Shown here: positions 35,189 through 46,136 of the stretch, piece after piece
Numbering within the stretch: position 1 is the first letter of the stretch
Layout of the letters: every line of letters starts with the position of its first letter
Source: Sipunculus nudus
Lineage: Eukaryota; Annelida; Sipuncula; Golfingiida; Sipunculidae
Direction of reading: 5' to 3'
Length of the DNA: 64,000 nt
Assembly (NCBI GenBank): GCA_026874595.1
Contig: CM049307.1
Coordinates: 80,946,643-81,010,642 of the forward strand
Translations under genes and position numbers: made by a program
The notes under the pieces: model-generated
Database searches by the model: none
What the model was told of the DNA's origin: nothing
The model's input: the letters and a program-made list of their open reading frames with translations, nothing else

Positions 35189-36545
35189 CTCAGCTGACAG
35201 TAAGTCATCTGAGGTATAGGTATGGCGCTTTGTCTGTCGTCCTAGGTTTGTCTGAACGTCCGGCCGTCCAGTCGTCCGTTAGCAGGGCACAAATCGTAAC
35301 CTCTGCATCTAGAAGCCTGTAACTAAAAACATAGGAAGGTCCATAAAAAAACTTCTTGGATACCTGAAATTATGTCACTGCGACATATATCCTTCGTGCT
35401 ATAGGGCTTGTAAGTCCCCCCCCCCCAGAATAATCAAAAATTTGATACAAAACCTCCAATAACTTGATAACTAATGCATGGATTGTCATGAAACTTGCCT
35501 TAAATATTGACCATGACTAGTTTAGCCAGTTCCCGAAAAGTGATGGCGCCACCTGTATTTTATCTTATTTTTACGAATATTTTTTCTATTTTTTTCCTAT
35601 AAAATGACAACAATCATGTCAGTTTTTCAACTGTGATTCCATCTAGTGTCCCCAAACCTGGTGTGTTAATTGATCACAAGTGGATGCCCTATAGTAGTCA
35701 CCCTGTCTGTATGTATGTTCATCTGTCTGTCTGTTTGTCCATCCGTTTATCCACACAAATTTGTTTCCAGATGATAACTCCAGGTTGGATTGGTCAAGCA
35801 CGACTTACAAATGGTCCAACACTAAAGAAAGAACCTGTAGATTTTTGGGTCACGAGGTCAAAGGTCAGTGTCACAAGACTCACCTATTTAAAAGAGTATG
35901 GCTGCATTTTAAGCCAAGCATTTCATCCCAAACTTTCCATGTTGCACATTTAGCTGACTTGCCAGTAAGGGGAGAGCATAAATGAATTTGGGGTCACAAG
36001 GTCAAATGTTAAGGTCACAGGGGCCATCTGTTCACAAGTTAGTTTCCAGATGATAACTCTAGTTTAGTTTGACATATTGGTTTCAAACTTACCTTATATA
36101 TGGCTCACAACTAAAGTAAGAACCCTGTCGATTTTGGTGTCCAAAGGTCGAAGGTCAAGGTCACAGGTCCCATTTCTTTAAAAGGATTGTGTATGGATTT
36201 CAAGCCAAATTTTTCATCAGAAACCTTTCATCTTCAAGATATTACTCACCTGCCGAAAGGGGAAGATTCTTTTCGATTTGGGGTTATAGGGTCAAAGGTC
36301 AAGGTCACAGGGGCCATCAATTCACAAATAAGTTTATGGATGATAATTCTGCATTGGCTAGAGAGATTGGCTTCAAATTTGATCTATTAATGACCCACCA
36401 CTTAAGTAAGAAACATTTTGATTTTCAGGGTCTAGAGGTCAAAGGTGAAGGTCACAAGAACGTCATTCTGAAAAATTTCTTCAAAATATCCATATAGACA
36501 AATACAGCTAAACGTTGAGACCCCTGGGTCCCCAGTTCTTAAAAA
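35189..36545 (+). repeat. AGCTCAGCTGA-type repeat with GGTCA arrays
   Basis: It begins TTTTAGCTCAGCTGACAGT and ends near GAGACCCCTGGGTCCC. Diverged internal units of about 150 bases each carry a GGTCA array: near 35850-35877, 35985-36018, 36145-36170, 36285-36312 and 36430-36455. The clearest reads GGGTCAAAGGTCAAGGTCAC. It belongs to the same family as 19637-20405. ORFs inside are by-products. Confidence 0.7.
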
Positions 36546-36559
36546 ATAATCAGCTTACT

Positions 36560-36850
36560 GAGGTTGGGTGTCATGCGTGTATTGATCACTGCACCAGGTC
36601 TGAGTGTATGGGAAGGAGATGCATAAGCTCTGGTACACTTACGTGTTACGGAAACAGAAACGGATGCGGACGCGTTTTAAATCGCACATATGAAATAAAG
36701 AAGGAGTGTGTCCACTTATGCGTTGCGGAGTGCGTGCGGAAACGGAGAGGTAATTTTTTAACCCGGACCGTGTAGCCGCGGGTACAGAAACGCATGCTGA
36801 AACGAATGAGGAAATTTGCCATTTTGTAGAGGTGAAACATAGTGAGAGAC
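36560..36850. mobile_element. Possible MITE rich in CGTTGCGGA motifs
   Basis: Repeated CACTTACGTGTTACGGAAAC, CACTTATGCGTTGCGGAG and GTGCGGAAACGG phrases give a locally GC-richer block. It resembles in style the foldback element at 12912-13464, but clean ends were not found. Confidence 0.35.
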
Positions 36851-37587
36851 CTAAAAATCGCACTGAAAACCGTATCTTATGGACACACACACAAAATATC
36901 ACGGATTGATAAACAGATATGGACACTTGAACTGACGCTTGTAAGCAGCTCTTACTTGACGTCGCAAAGTATATATAATTGTGTCAAACTTATTCAAATC
37001 ATTAAAAATCGCCACATTACTTCCTTTGATAAAAGCTAATTTGTAAGACAAACAAAACATATTTGAAAGGAACATTGTGGAAAGTTAGGTAAAGAGGGGT
37101 GTATGAACAGAGTATACATACTCTTTTACGAGCTTTTGTGGATTGGTAGGCAAAGGCATTTGCTTCAAATTATGTTTATAGTACCGTAACGAAAATTCCT
37201 AATGCTTTAATTAAATTCAGTCAAATAATGCAAATGTGGTAAAGGTTTGAGGCGAGTCTAGATAGGGTTACTGGTGTAAGTGAAGGTTTGCGTTTTGTGC
37301 TTTCAACAGTGCATTTATTTGTTCAATACATATTGGTTGAACGCCGAACATTCACTTCTTCATTGCATGATTCATGTATTCATTTTGTGGAGATTTATTG
37401 TATCGTGAAGGACTGTGAGTGCGTCAAATAAAGCAACATGTCTGAGAAGAGTACAAGAGATACACATTTCTATATTTGTATCAGTACCCTTTGTCTTACA
37501 GGAACTGAGATATTTTGTAAGCTGCAATGAGGCCATACTGAATACAAGGTCGTGCTCACCTTGATTTTTATCATTTTTGCATTATAG
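36851..37587 (+). other. 5' flank of the OLD-like gene
   Basis: No coding exon was recognised. A pyrimidine-rich TTTTTATCATTTTTGC run followed by ATTATAG at 37581-37587 looks like a 3' splice site, so a non-coding 5' exon may lie in or beyond this stretch. Confidence 0.4.
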
Positions 37588-37591
37588 GGCC

Positions 37592-39889
37592 ATGCTGAGG
37601 AAATTGCATTTCGAAAACCTGGCCCTTTTTAAAGGCCGTTTCGAAATTGAAGTATGTGATGATGGGAATAAGATATCCAGCCAAGAAGAACAGACGGCAG
37701 TAACTGGTAATATATCAGAACATAGCCCCTCATATTCAAGAGGCAAAAGGAAACGTATTAATCAAGGAGGAAGTGGTATATTGATAAAGAGGTCACGCAG
37801 CATCTCATCTCAGATGGCTGAACTGTCCATTACAAAATATGATCAGATCTACAAGTGGCCTTTTGTTATTCTGATGGGTGAAAATGGTTCTGGGAAAAGT
37901 TGCATTTTTGAAATCATCCGGCGATGCCTCTCTAGTGAGATAAGCAAGTCATTTTCGAGAGTCCCAGATAATGAAAGACAGGCGTACGCTATATGTAGGT
38001 TTGTTTTAGGTGAGGAGCTTCTCAGAGGAAAAAACGCTATCGCTCCAATCAAACAGTTGTCGTCAGATACACCATTTCGTGATCCCATTATATCCCTTGT
38101 CGAATCTTCTGAATTCTATGTTGATGCTGGAATTATATATGAGAAGGATTCTGGCGAGAGATACAGAATGCTAATTCTCAGTGAAAAATCTAACGAGCCA
38201 AGTATAATGCTGCTTCAAGATTTGAAAAAGAAAACTACTTTTATTCTAGATGTCCGGAAAACCAAACACTTAGTTGATTTTATCAAGGACCCATGTCAAA
38301 CAACAGCGAGTGACTTGCTGGAATTTCTCAAAAACGCTTCAACCAAACGTTCATCTGATACACGTAGCAAATCAAGCATTCCTCAGGACTTTTTTATTAT
38401 GGAATTTTATCACTGTCTGTTTGGGATGGAGGGTTTTGTCAAATTCGTATTTCCTCACCGAGGAATCGGCCCAATGGACAGTTCCGTGTGCCACAAAATG
38501 GAACAAGATCGTGGCAATTATGCGGACACCATAGCGCGAGCTGACCTGCTTTTGAAATTACTTCCTGAAGAGGAAACCCCAGAATTCCAAAGGTATATGG
38601 AAATATCCCAACAATTACTAGGCCACAGGAGATACAAGTTCAGTCGTAAAAATGTCAGCGATGGAAGAAGTCAAATTGTGTTCAAGGAAACAGTTGGTGA
38701 CAGTGGAAATGAGGTCGAGTTGGATCTCCTGAAAATTCCCGAAGGAATATATGAGACACATTTATTTTCATTGGTGATAGCAAGGGCAGGTGCGGGGGAG
38801 ACATTATGTTTAGATGAACCCAACCGCTGTCTTCATCCGTCTGTTGTCGAAAATATGCGTGAATTTATTTTGCATACAACAAGTGCAAATCCAATTACAC
38901 TTCTCCTGACAACTCATGCACCGTCATTCATTTCAAAAGACACGTGGAGACACGTGTATAGGATTTCACGTACTGAGGATGGCTATTCAACATGTAAAGA
39001 ATTAGGAAATTTCACATACAAAATAATCAACCGCATCTCATCGCCGGACTTCAGAGATATCTTACTGTCCAACACGATACTTTTTGTAGAAGGGTACAGA
39101 GACGGCATTCTTCTTCGAACCTTAATATCAAAAATCATATGTGAAAGAAAAAAGGTTTGGGAGGTTTTTGGGGAAGGTTTACAGAAGCAATTTGGTGAAG
39201 ATAGTTTCATCAGTGAAGCAAGTTTGGTGAGTATAGGGAAGATCAAAGTGTTTGAGATTGAGGGTGTGAACAACTGGCACAACCTAGGAATCTTCTGTCA
39301 GGAGGCTGAAATCCCATTTGGTATCTTATTTGACCAGGACAAGCAGACGCCTGGACTGGACCATCTCACTATTCCTCAAAACGAGCTACAATGGAAATTG
39401 CGATTAGCACTGCTTAAATTTATCAATCTTTCCAACCGGAGAAGCAAGGGAAAATTTATGAAAAAAATAAAAGAGGCAAGTAATGACATACTGAAGCGTT
39501 CAACTCAATCATCCAAGGACGATTTTATGGTCTTGATAGAAGTTCTTCTGTCAATTGAAAAACCGAATAAAGAACATAGGGATAAAGCATTTGATCATTT
39601 CTGCAATGAGATTGGTATTCTAAAAAATCAGTTGGAAGAATCTTCTCATTTGCTTCGTACATGTAACTGTCTATTTGCCTGGGAAAAGGATCTTGAAGAC
39701 TTTCTCGAAAAGGTCATGCCAAGTGAAGTTGTTCAGAAGAACACTAAAGGCGACCAACGCAGGACAACTATGGCTCAACGTGTCCACATTTTTGAACAAC
39801 TGTTACAAAGTAAGGATCGGGAAAAAGAAAAGGTCCTGCAATTTTTAGAATTTCTTCTGCGTCTGTCTGGTGCCAAAGGTGAGAAGTGA
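37592..39889 (+). CDS. OLD-like ATPase fused to TOPRIM nuclease
   Basis: A single open exon of 765 codons. I prefer the ATG at 37592 over 37577 because a splice acceptor-like TTATAG ends at 37587, and MLRKLHFENLALFKGRF is a typical start for this ATPase class. Domain order: split ABC-type ATPase with Walker A GENGSGKS (96-103), Walker B LCLDEP (D408, E409) and switch histidine in TTHAP (H442); then a TOPRIM domain with ILFVEG (E500) and FDQDKQ (D581, D583); then about 170 helical residues. An 70-residue polar insert with RGKRKR lies between the first strands and may be a nuclear signal. Bacterial relatives (OLD, GajA of Gabija) are ATP-regulated DNA nucleases in phage defence. All key ATPase and TOPRIM residues are present. 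No UvrD-like GajB partner lies in the window. Function in the animal is unknown. Confidence 0.9.
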   Translation: MLRKLHFENLALFKGRFEIEVCDDGNKISSQEEQTAVTGNISEHSPSYSRGKRKRINQGGSGILIKRSRSISSQMAELSITKYDQIYKWPFVILMGENGSGKSCIFEIIRRCLSSEISKSFSRVPDNERQAYAICRFVLGEELLRGKNAIAPIKQLSSDTPFRDPIISLVESSEFYVDAGIIYEKDSGERYRMLILSEKSNEPSIMLLQDLKKKTTFILDVRKTKHLVDFIKDPCQTTASDLLEFLKNASTKRSSDTRSKSSIPQDFFIMEFYHCLFGMEGFVKFVFPHRGIGPMDSSVCHKMEQDRGNYADTIARADLLLKLLPEEETPEFQRYMEISQQLLGHRRYKFSRKNVSDGRSQIVFKETVGDSGNEVELDLLKIPEGIYETHLFSLVIARAGAGETLCLDEPNRCLHPSVVENMREFILHTTSANPITLLLTTHAPSFISKDTWRHVYRISRTEDGYSTCKELGNFTYKIINRISSPDFRDILLSNTILFVEGYRDGILLRTLISKIICERKKVWEVFGEGLQKQFGEDSFISEASLVSIGKIKVFEIEGVNNWHNLGIFCQEAEIPFGILFDQDKQTPGLDHLTIPQNELQWKLRLALLKFINLSNRRSKGKFMKKIKEASNDILKRSTQSSKDDFMVLIEVLLSIEKPNKEHRDKAFDHFCNEIGILKNQLEESSHLLRTCNCLFAWEKDLEDFLEKVMPSEVVQKNTKGDQRRTTMAQRVHIFEQLLQSKDREKEKVLQFLEFLLRLSGAKGEK

Positions 39890-40359
39890 TCACATATCAA
39901 ACTGAGAGTTTTATTTCACATATGTGATACGCAATTTTTTTCTCCCCCCCCCCCCCAAATTTCGGACAAATTCAAACATATGTGGTGGCCGTGGCCTTCT
40001 CAAGCATCAAATGCTTAGTGATGCAAATGATATTGTCCCACAAGCCAGACACAGCTTGGAATCTTCAGAATCACATAAAATGTTTAGAATGTTTCTGTTA
40101 CGGATATAGGATAAAAGTGAATCTTGAGAATCTAAGGTAGGTGTATTTTGGGAAAATGGGAAGTTTAAAAAAATATGAAAATTGAAATTTATGAATTATA
40201 ACGTTGAAACGATTAGTTCATATAAATTAATTGGGCCAATTTTCTGATTTATCGATAAGATTTATCTAAAGCATGTAAGTTTCCTTATTGTTAATCTTCT
40301 ATTTTTTAGACTTTAATGTGATGTATCCTTGTTTTAGATATACATGTATATTTATGGGG
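39890..40359 (+). other. 3' flank of OLD-like gene
   Basis: Holds a poly-C tract (39943-39957). No clear AATAAA was seen close to the stop, so the transcript end is not defined. Confidence 0.4.
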
Positions 40360-40595
40360 ACAGGATAGTCCAGTTGTGTCCAGCTCGGCTCTCTTGGTGA
40401 CGCGGGTTCCTATTCTCCGAGTTGGTTGTATTCCTCCGGTTTTCGCAACCTATAGAGACTCTAGAACGCCACTATCTGAGCCATGGAAAATGACTCGTAT
40501 TAGTTATATTAACTATTTAAATGACCCATGTAAATTAAATTTTTATGTATCTTTTCTAATCAGATCTTTGATTGTAAACTTGATTCATCTTTGAT
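40360..40595 (+). mobile_element. tRNA-derived SINE (family A), diverged
   Basis: It contains GGTGACGCGGGTTCCTATTC (B-box region), CTCCGGTTTTCGCA, CTATCTGAGCCATGG and the AACTATTTAA..CCATGTAAATTAAA tail shared with 56206-56452 and 58365-58600. Confidence 0.6.
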
Positions 40596-40634
40596 TATTC
40601 AGTCAGGTCTTATGTCTCCTATATGCATGTGGAC

Positions 40635-40732
40635 ATGAGAGAGAGAGAGATAAAGAGAGAGAGACAGAGAGAGGGAATGACATATGTAGAAAGAGAGACA
40701 GAGGGATACAGAGAGAGAGCAAGAGAGACAGT
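40635..40732. repeat. (GA)n-rich microsatellite
   Basis: Imperfect GAGA run with GACA units. Confidence 0.8.
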
Positions 40733-42539
40733 GTGTGAACGCTACTCTCTTTACACAGCGCTTTAACTATAGGCCTACTCCCTATATCGTAAGCGCTGTT
40801 TGTTATGGCTACGTATTCTGCAATTGCTACACCAGAGGGGTGCACTGTATTTTCGTCCAATCAGATGAGACCTTGTGCTGGAAGACACGGCCAAGCGAGG
40901 AATACACGGAGCCAATCATGTGAGTGACAGCCCATCGCCCCGGTAACCGTCTGAACAGGCCACAGGCTCAAAGAGAAATGCCCCAGACGTGGTTTGCTTA
41001 GGGCCTTGGGCACATAGGATGCCCAGCCGGTGAGTTGTAATTCAAACAAAACGTAACAACAAAGGCTGCGTGCACACCTCGCTGGCTGGTTTCAGTTCTG
41101 CAGACAACAGATACATGGCTACGCTAACACAGTCATAATGTCATAATCGAATCGGTCGATGATGCGAGAATACGGTGGGGGCAACTAAAATTCGACCGTT
41201 AACTCTCATCAAGCGGCGCTTGAAGCGCAACTATGGGCGGAGCCAGGATGCCTGTCGAGTGTTTGTTTGTTGGCATCTGGTTGGCTGCTTGTCACGTTTT
41301 TTAAGCGGACAACGAACCGCCATCTGGTGTCTAAATATATCATAAACGGTCAAAGCTGGCAGCGGGAAAATCAGCTGCTTCTTTAGAAGCACAAGATTTC
41401 GGGAGCGTAGTGTACGCAAGAAAACTCAGATTACTTTACCACAACAAAAGATGCCGGTTATTGTTTTATTATACGCTGGAAGTGACCGAGGCCATTTTGT
41501 TATGTCCGTCTTCCGTACTTCGTGCCGTCTGTCCGACCGGCACAAATCATAAGCGTAAGGGCTTGTGTAATGAAACTGTTTATTCTCAAAGATTATAGAA
41601 AGATCTCCTTGGAAACCTGAAATAAGGTAACTATGACCTAAACTCTCAGAGACATAGGAATATAGCATTATATAGCATCCTAGAAATTGCCGTATGACAG
41701 TATGCTCAGCATTAACCTCAATAAGCAGTGGTAACGTTATGCTAAACTATTCGCTCTACTGTAAACGCTGCTCGAAACTGTGGTTGTCCGTCAGATTTGG
41801 CCACCAGGCGGTGCTGTCTGTGTGGAATTCCCTCCTGCGCAATATTTAACAACAGGATGCATTCGTAACCTTTCACGAAGTCTCTATCCTAATTTGCTGG
41901 TGTGGTCTGGGATCAGTTAATCATCCCCCACTGTTTGTAAATTTCTTCTCTTGCAGTGCCGCACGACAAGCTCCGCATGGGCGCACCCATCGTTGTTTAC
42001 ACGCTGAGCCAATCAGATTTTCATTTACGAAATCTGCATGGGCGCAATCAATTTACCCAGCGTCAGTTTGCTGGGTGTTTGGCAGCTTGCCAAACCTGAA
42101 GAATCCTTCCATTTCTCACAGCGTGTGAATGAAAGGTCTCTGGCAGCTCACGCGCAGTGTTCAGAGCGTATCTCAGAATCGGAGTCAAATCTCAACCTGT
42201 TTATCAATTTGGGTGGTTTAATCATCCCTTTAGAAGACTGAGCTAACTACCCCAGGAAAGAAAGAGATCCATGAGCACTCTGAGGTTGATAGAAATTTAC
42301 TGCCATAGCTATAACCAAGTCACAAAAAAAACGGTTCATCAAAGCCTGTCTGTTGTTTTCCCAGGATTTTTATGTTCTCTGCTTGAATCCACTTGAAATA
42401 TGGCACCGTTAATTTGAAATGGGGTAAGAAAAATTCAGTTTAAGGAAACCAAACAAAATTTTTTTTTAAATATTTATTCGCTTACAACTTTTAACAGCTT
42501 GTGCCTAGCTTGTTAACATATTTTAACAAAGAAATATCT
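40733..42539. other. No gene seen; GC-richer flank
   Basis: Several short ORFs on both strands, none with a motif. CCAATCA boxes occur near 40857 and 42009. A CTCF-like site lies at 41798-41816. It could include promoter DNA of a gene outside recognition, but this cannot be shown. Confidence 0.3.
41798..41816 (+). promoter_or_regulatory. CTCF-like motif
   Basis: TGGCCACCAGGCGGTGCTG closely matches the known long CTCF consensus (TGGCCACCAGGGGGCGCTA). Occupancy is not shown. Confidence 0.35.
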
Positions 42540-42549
42540 CTATAGTAGT

Positions 42550-42660
42550 ACCTTGTTTGATATAATACATGTTATACGGTATAATATAGTATAATACATG
42601 CTATATAGTACAATATAATATAATACATGTTATATAGTATAGTTATATAGTATTAGTACA
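42550..42660. repeat. Imperfect AT tandem repeat
   Basis: Repeated ATAATACATGTTATATAGTA units, about three copies. Confidence 0.7.
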
Positions 42661-43856
42661 TAGACCCGTTGCTAATTACATAATAAAATTAGCTAATAAT
42701 ATATTCATTGAACAACTAGAATTGAAGACTTATTATCCAAGTAAGCAGACAAACCATTTAATCACACTTATAATCAGCTCCTTAATTACATTCAATGAAA
42801 AATCAGTATCGTTATTCCTATTGGAAATATACATAAAAATGTAATTATCCATGCAAATTAGTTCATAAATTACGCATATATGCGAATTGGCTTTTTAATT
42901 GAAAAGCCATTCATATTACCGTTAATAATAATTAATAGGCAATAGTTTAGTTTTGATAATCGTATGAAAATAGCAGTACCTGAAATCTCAATAATTTGTC
43001 TAATTTTCATAATTCTCTGCATATTAATTTAAAAAATAAGATATTATACAAAACATACGTTATATCTAATCAAATTTAAATATTTTGTTGCCCAATTACT
43101 CTACTCTTTCCATGAAAGAATATATTTATTCATTATATAATTAATTCTATTGATATATCAATATATGCAAATTAAGGTAAATTATCTCAATAAATATGCA
43201 ATATACAACATTTTTTGTGACGGAAAATATCGCAATATGTATCGCATATTGTATCGCTACCACGTATCCAAATAAATTGCAATACGAAATTTGTAAGCGA
43301 TACCCAGCCTAGTTGTGAAGATGATTTGGGGATCATCAAAACATCTCAGAATTTATGTTTTCAGATTTGGTTTCTGCCCATGTGACATCATGTCGCTGCT
43401 AAATCAATGATATTATAGAGCCATAATTTAGCTAGCTGAATAACGAAAAGCAAAATGTTGCCGCTAACCACACATAGATGGCGTTTCTGTGCAGAGATTG
43501 CTCAATAAAATTGACTCTCAACCGGTTCCGATTTTATTTAGCTGATGTAGTCAGCCCACTGTAGTTCTTAATTTTGATACACGGTGGCGCCATTGATCAC
43601 ATATTCTGGGCACAATATTATTCCTGTCTTGTTAAACATTTCACACTGAGAATGCGTGTATGAATAATGTTGTGCTTTCTTGTAGATTCCTGTGATTTCA
43701 GATGCTTCTTCGAAAGGTGCAATAGCGATCTTGTCTCTGGCGTTTTCTTTTTCTTACAGTCCCTGCAAGAAACCCTCCATTTATCGATTCCAAAACATAA
43801 CACATCTCGTTCGAGTTTCGGCGTTCATAAAACTTTTCTTTAACAAAGAGAAATTT
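42661..43856. other. No gene seen
   Basis: Very AT-rich, non-coding. Confidence 0.4.
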
Positions 43857-43982
43857 AAGATTGTAATGTATGTTTCAGCTCTTCGGGTACCCTATTAAAA
43901 TTTACAGCTTTAGAAATTAAAGATTGTAATGTATGTTTCAGCTCTTCGGGTACCCTATTAAAATTTACAGCTTTGGTGGATG
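43857..43982 (+). repeat. 63-bp tandem duplication
   Basis: AAGATTGTAATGTATGTTTC and the following bases through TTTACAGCTTT are repeated with almost no change starting at 43920. The near-identity implies a recent event. Confidence 0.85.
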
Positions 43983-45430
43983 CGTGGTTTTGCGATTTCC
44001 TCTGCTCCGATGGACCCAATCACGACCAAACTGGGGCATAATTCTGGTAGTTTATTTCTCCATCGCGGTGAAAAAAAAATCCGACAAAGACTGCGAGAAT
44101 ACATCTGAATATTTTACGTTACGTGCAGTTGATACATTTAGCATTTTTCTTAGCTTCAGCCAGTTATAGTCCGTTTCACCACCTGCTGTTCACCTGTTTT
44201 TTGTAGATGATTTACTTAAAAGTTTATATTTTTCAATATTTTTAAAGTAAACAACATATGGAAGTGACAACCTAATATGGCAGTTAAGAATTTTACAATA
44301 AATCCCCGTTTATGTTTCACAACATTTTAGTCTCTTTATCATGATCTGGCAGATATGGTGTATCCCTCCATAAGTAGCCTTCTTTGTTTTTGCTAGTTAT
44401 ATTTTTTTGAGTGTTTACATGAGATCATCCAATCAGCAGCTGTCAGTTTAGGCTGTTTTTGCATGTGACCAATGACCTTTACCACCATAAGTGGGTCTGA
44501 TATGTTGTAAAATGTAGACTGATTTCTCATATTTTCAGAAAATTCTCTTACTCAAATATGGCATAAGGTAGGAATTTAGTTACCTAGTTGAAAATTAGGT
44601 TCTGTAATCCTCTCCTCTACACTTTAATTGTTTCCCTTGAAATATACATAAACAAAAATTTTCATAGCAATAATCAGGTGGACATGAGGGAATGAAAAAG
44701 ACTATAGTAATGCAGCACCTTTTGGCGCGACAACTTCTAGATCCACGCTGCTGCAAAACGTGATAATAAAAAGAGCCTTTTTACGAGTTGATTTAAGCAT
44801 AAAATGAGAGGGATACTCGGACAAAGTAAGGGAACCAAATTTTATTAGCGAGAAGGTCGGTTAGATAAGTGACGGGGGAGGGGCCCAACAGTTATGTCTG
44901 TAATATCGCTCACCCGGTGAAAACGTTGTTTCGAACGCCTGTGTTCTAAAGTGAGGTTGAATGAGAAGCCATCTTTGTTTTTGGCTGAACATGTTTTTAA
45001 ATGTTTGCATGACAGAGTCAATTCAGCAGTGGCCGAATGTGGCTTCTTTTTTGTGATTGTTTACTGTGGGTATTAGGTGTTATGCTGCATCGACTGTTTT
45101 TCGGATTTCTAATTAATTTTTGATATTTCTATTTTTTTATGAAGGCACTTTGTGTCCTTGTTGCAAATTAGGTTCAAGTCTAATCTTCGTGAAAATATCC
45201 TTTCTTTGTTAAACCACTTAATTGATAGGAGATAGTCAACTAAAACAGGAGGACACAGGTTTGAGGAAAAAGGTGTAGAATTTCTCAAGACAGCTGTGCC
45301 CTTTTCACCAGACATTGCGACTGGTAAATAATAAGTTTTGCATATTGCTTGGCAAAGTGCTGGTCAAGCAAACGTATTCCAGGTCTCATTATGTTATCAT
45401 ATAACACAATTGCCAATGAAAAAGAAATAA

Positions 45431-45433
<3 letters not shown>
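43983..45433. other. No gene; diverged repeat family
   Basis: The stretch 44400-44570 (CCAATCAGCAGCT, TGTGACCAATGACCTTTACC, GACTGATTTCTCAT) is similar to 54595-54740, so this is dispersed repeat sequence. No coding region is supported. Confidence 0.4.

Positions 45434-45496
<63 letters not shown>
45434..45496. repeat. (TA)n microsatellite
   Basis: Uninterrupted TA run. Confidence 0.9.
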
Positions 45497-45497
<1 letters not shown>

Positions 45498-45774
45498 TAA
45501 ATATTACATAAACTGAACCAAATTCCTAGAGAAAAACTTTTATTCTATTTATTTATCTACGAAAAAAACATGAGGTTGTGTGATTTGTTCAAACACTATT
45601 GGCACATCTATGATTGACTCGGCATTGATGTCTCCCACAGGAAAATCCCCTGTGACTGAAAATTCTATTAATCTCGTCAAAAGCTTAGCATTTATGGAAC
45701 TGTCAGTCCCGATTTTTAAGGGAATAATAAAAAACATGTGTTGCTAGATTAAAATCATTTCGAAATTTTGCCTG

Positions 45775-45805
45775 TGACGTCACATTTTGCACCAGCCAAT
45801 CACAT
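45775..45805. promoter_or_regulatory. CRE palindrome with adjacent CCAAT box
   Basis: A full CRE palindrome, TGACGTCA (45775-45782), followed by GCCAATCA near 45798. Such pairs are common in promoters, but no gene start was identified nearby. Confidence 0.2.
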
Positions 45806-46102
45806 CGGGGCCCAGTCTCTCAATACACATAATAACACCACGAGCTTTTAGGTTTACCTAACCTGTGAGTGACAATCAACGGCGGTTGGGGTGATTTCAC
45901 CTGCCGCCAAAAGGAGGCGTTGACGGTTGTAAATCCCGACTTGTCGCAAGTTAATGTCATCCTGTAAAGGAAGAACTCACAATTTCAGTTCTCCACCTTT
46001 GTGGGAAAGTTGCCAGAATTTATTTAAATTGTGATTAATCCATGAAACACTTCTAGGTTGAATTTAACAATTTTGTCAAGTTTGAACATAACCGCAAGAT
46101 CA

Positions 46103-46104
46103 AT

Positions 46105-46135
<31 letters not shown>

Positions 46136-46136
46136 T
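46103..46136. repeat. (TTTA)n retrotransposon tail
   Basis: Perfect tetranucleotide run at the 3' end of the minus-strand retrotransposon. Confidence 0.85.

Noticed and set aside
35633-36497. Several plus-strand ORFs of 67-106 codons
   Set aside because: They fall in the GGTCA-array repeat and start in different internal units.
43933-44169. 78-codon ORF following the tandem duplication
   Set aside because: It begins inside the duplicated unit and shows no motif.
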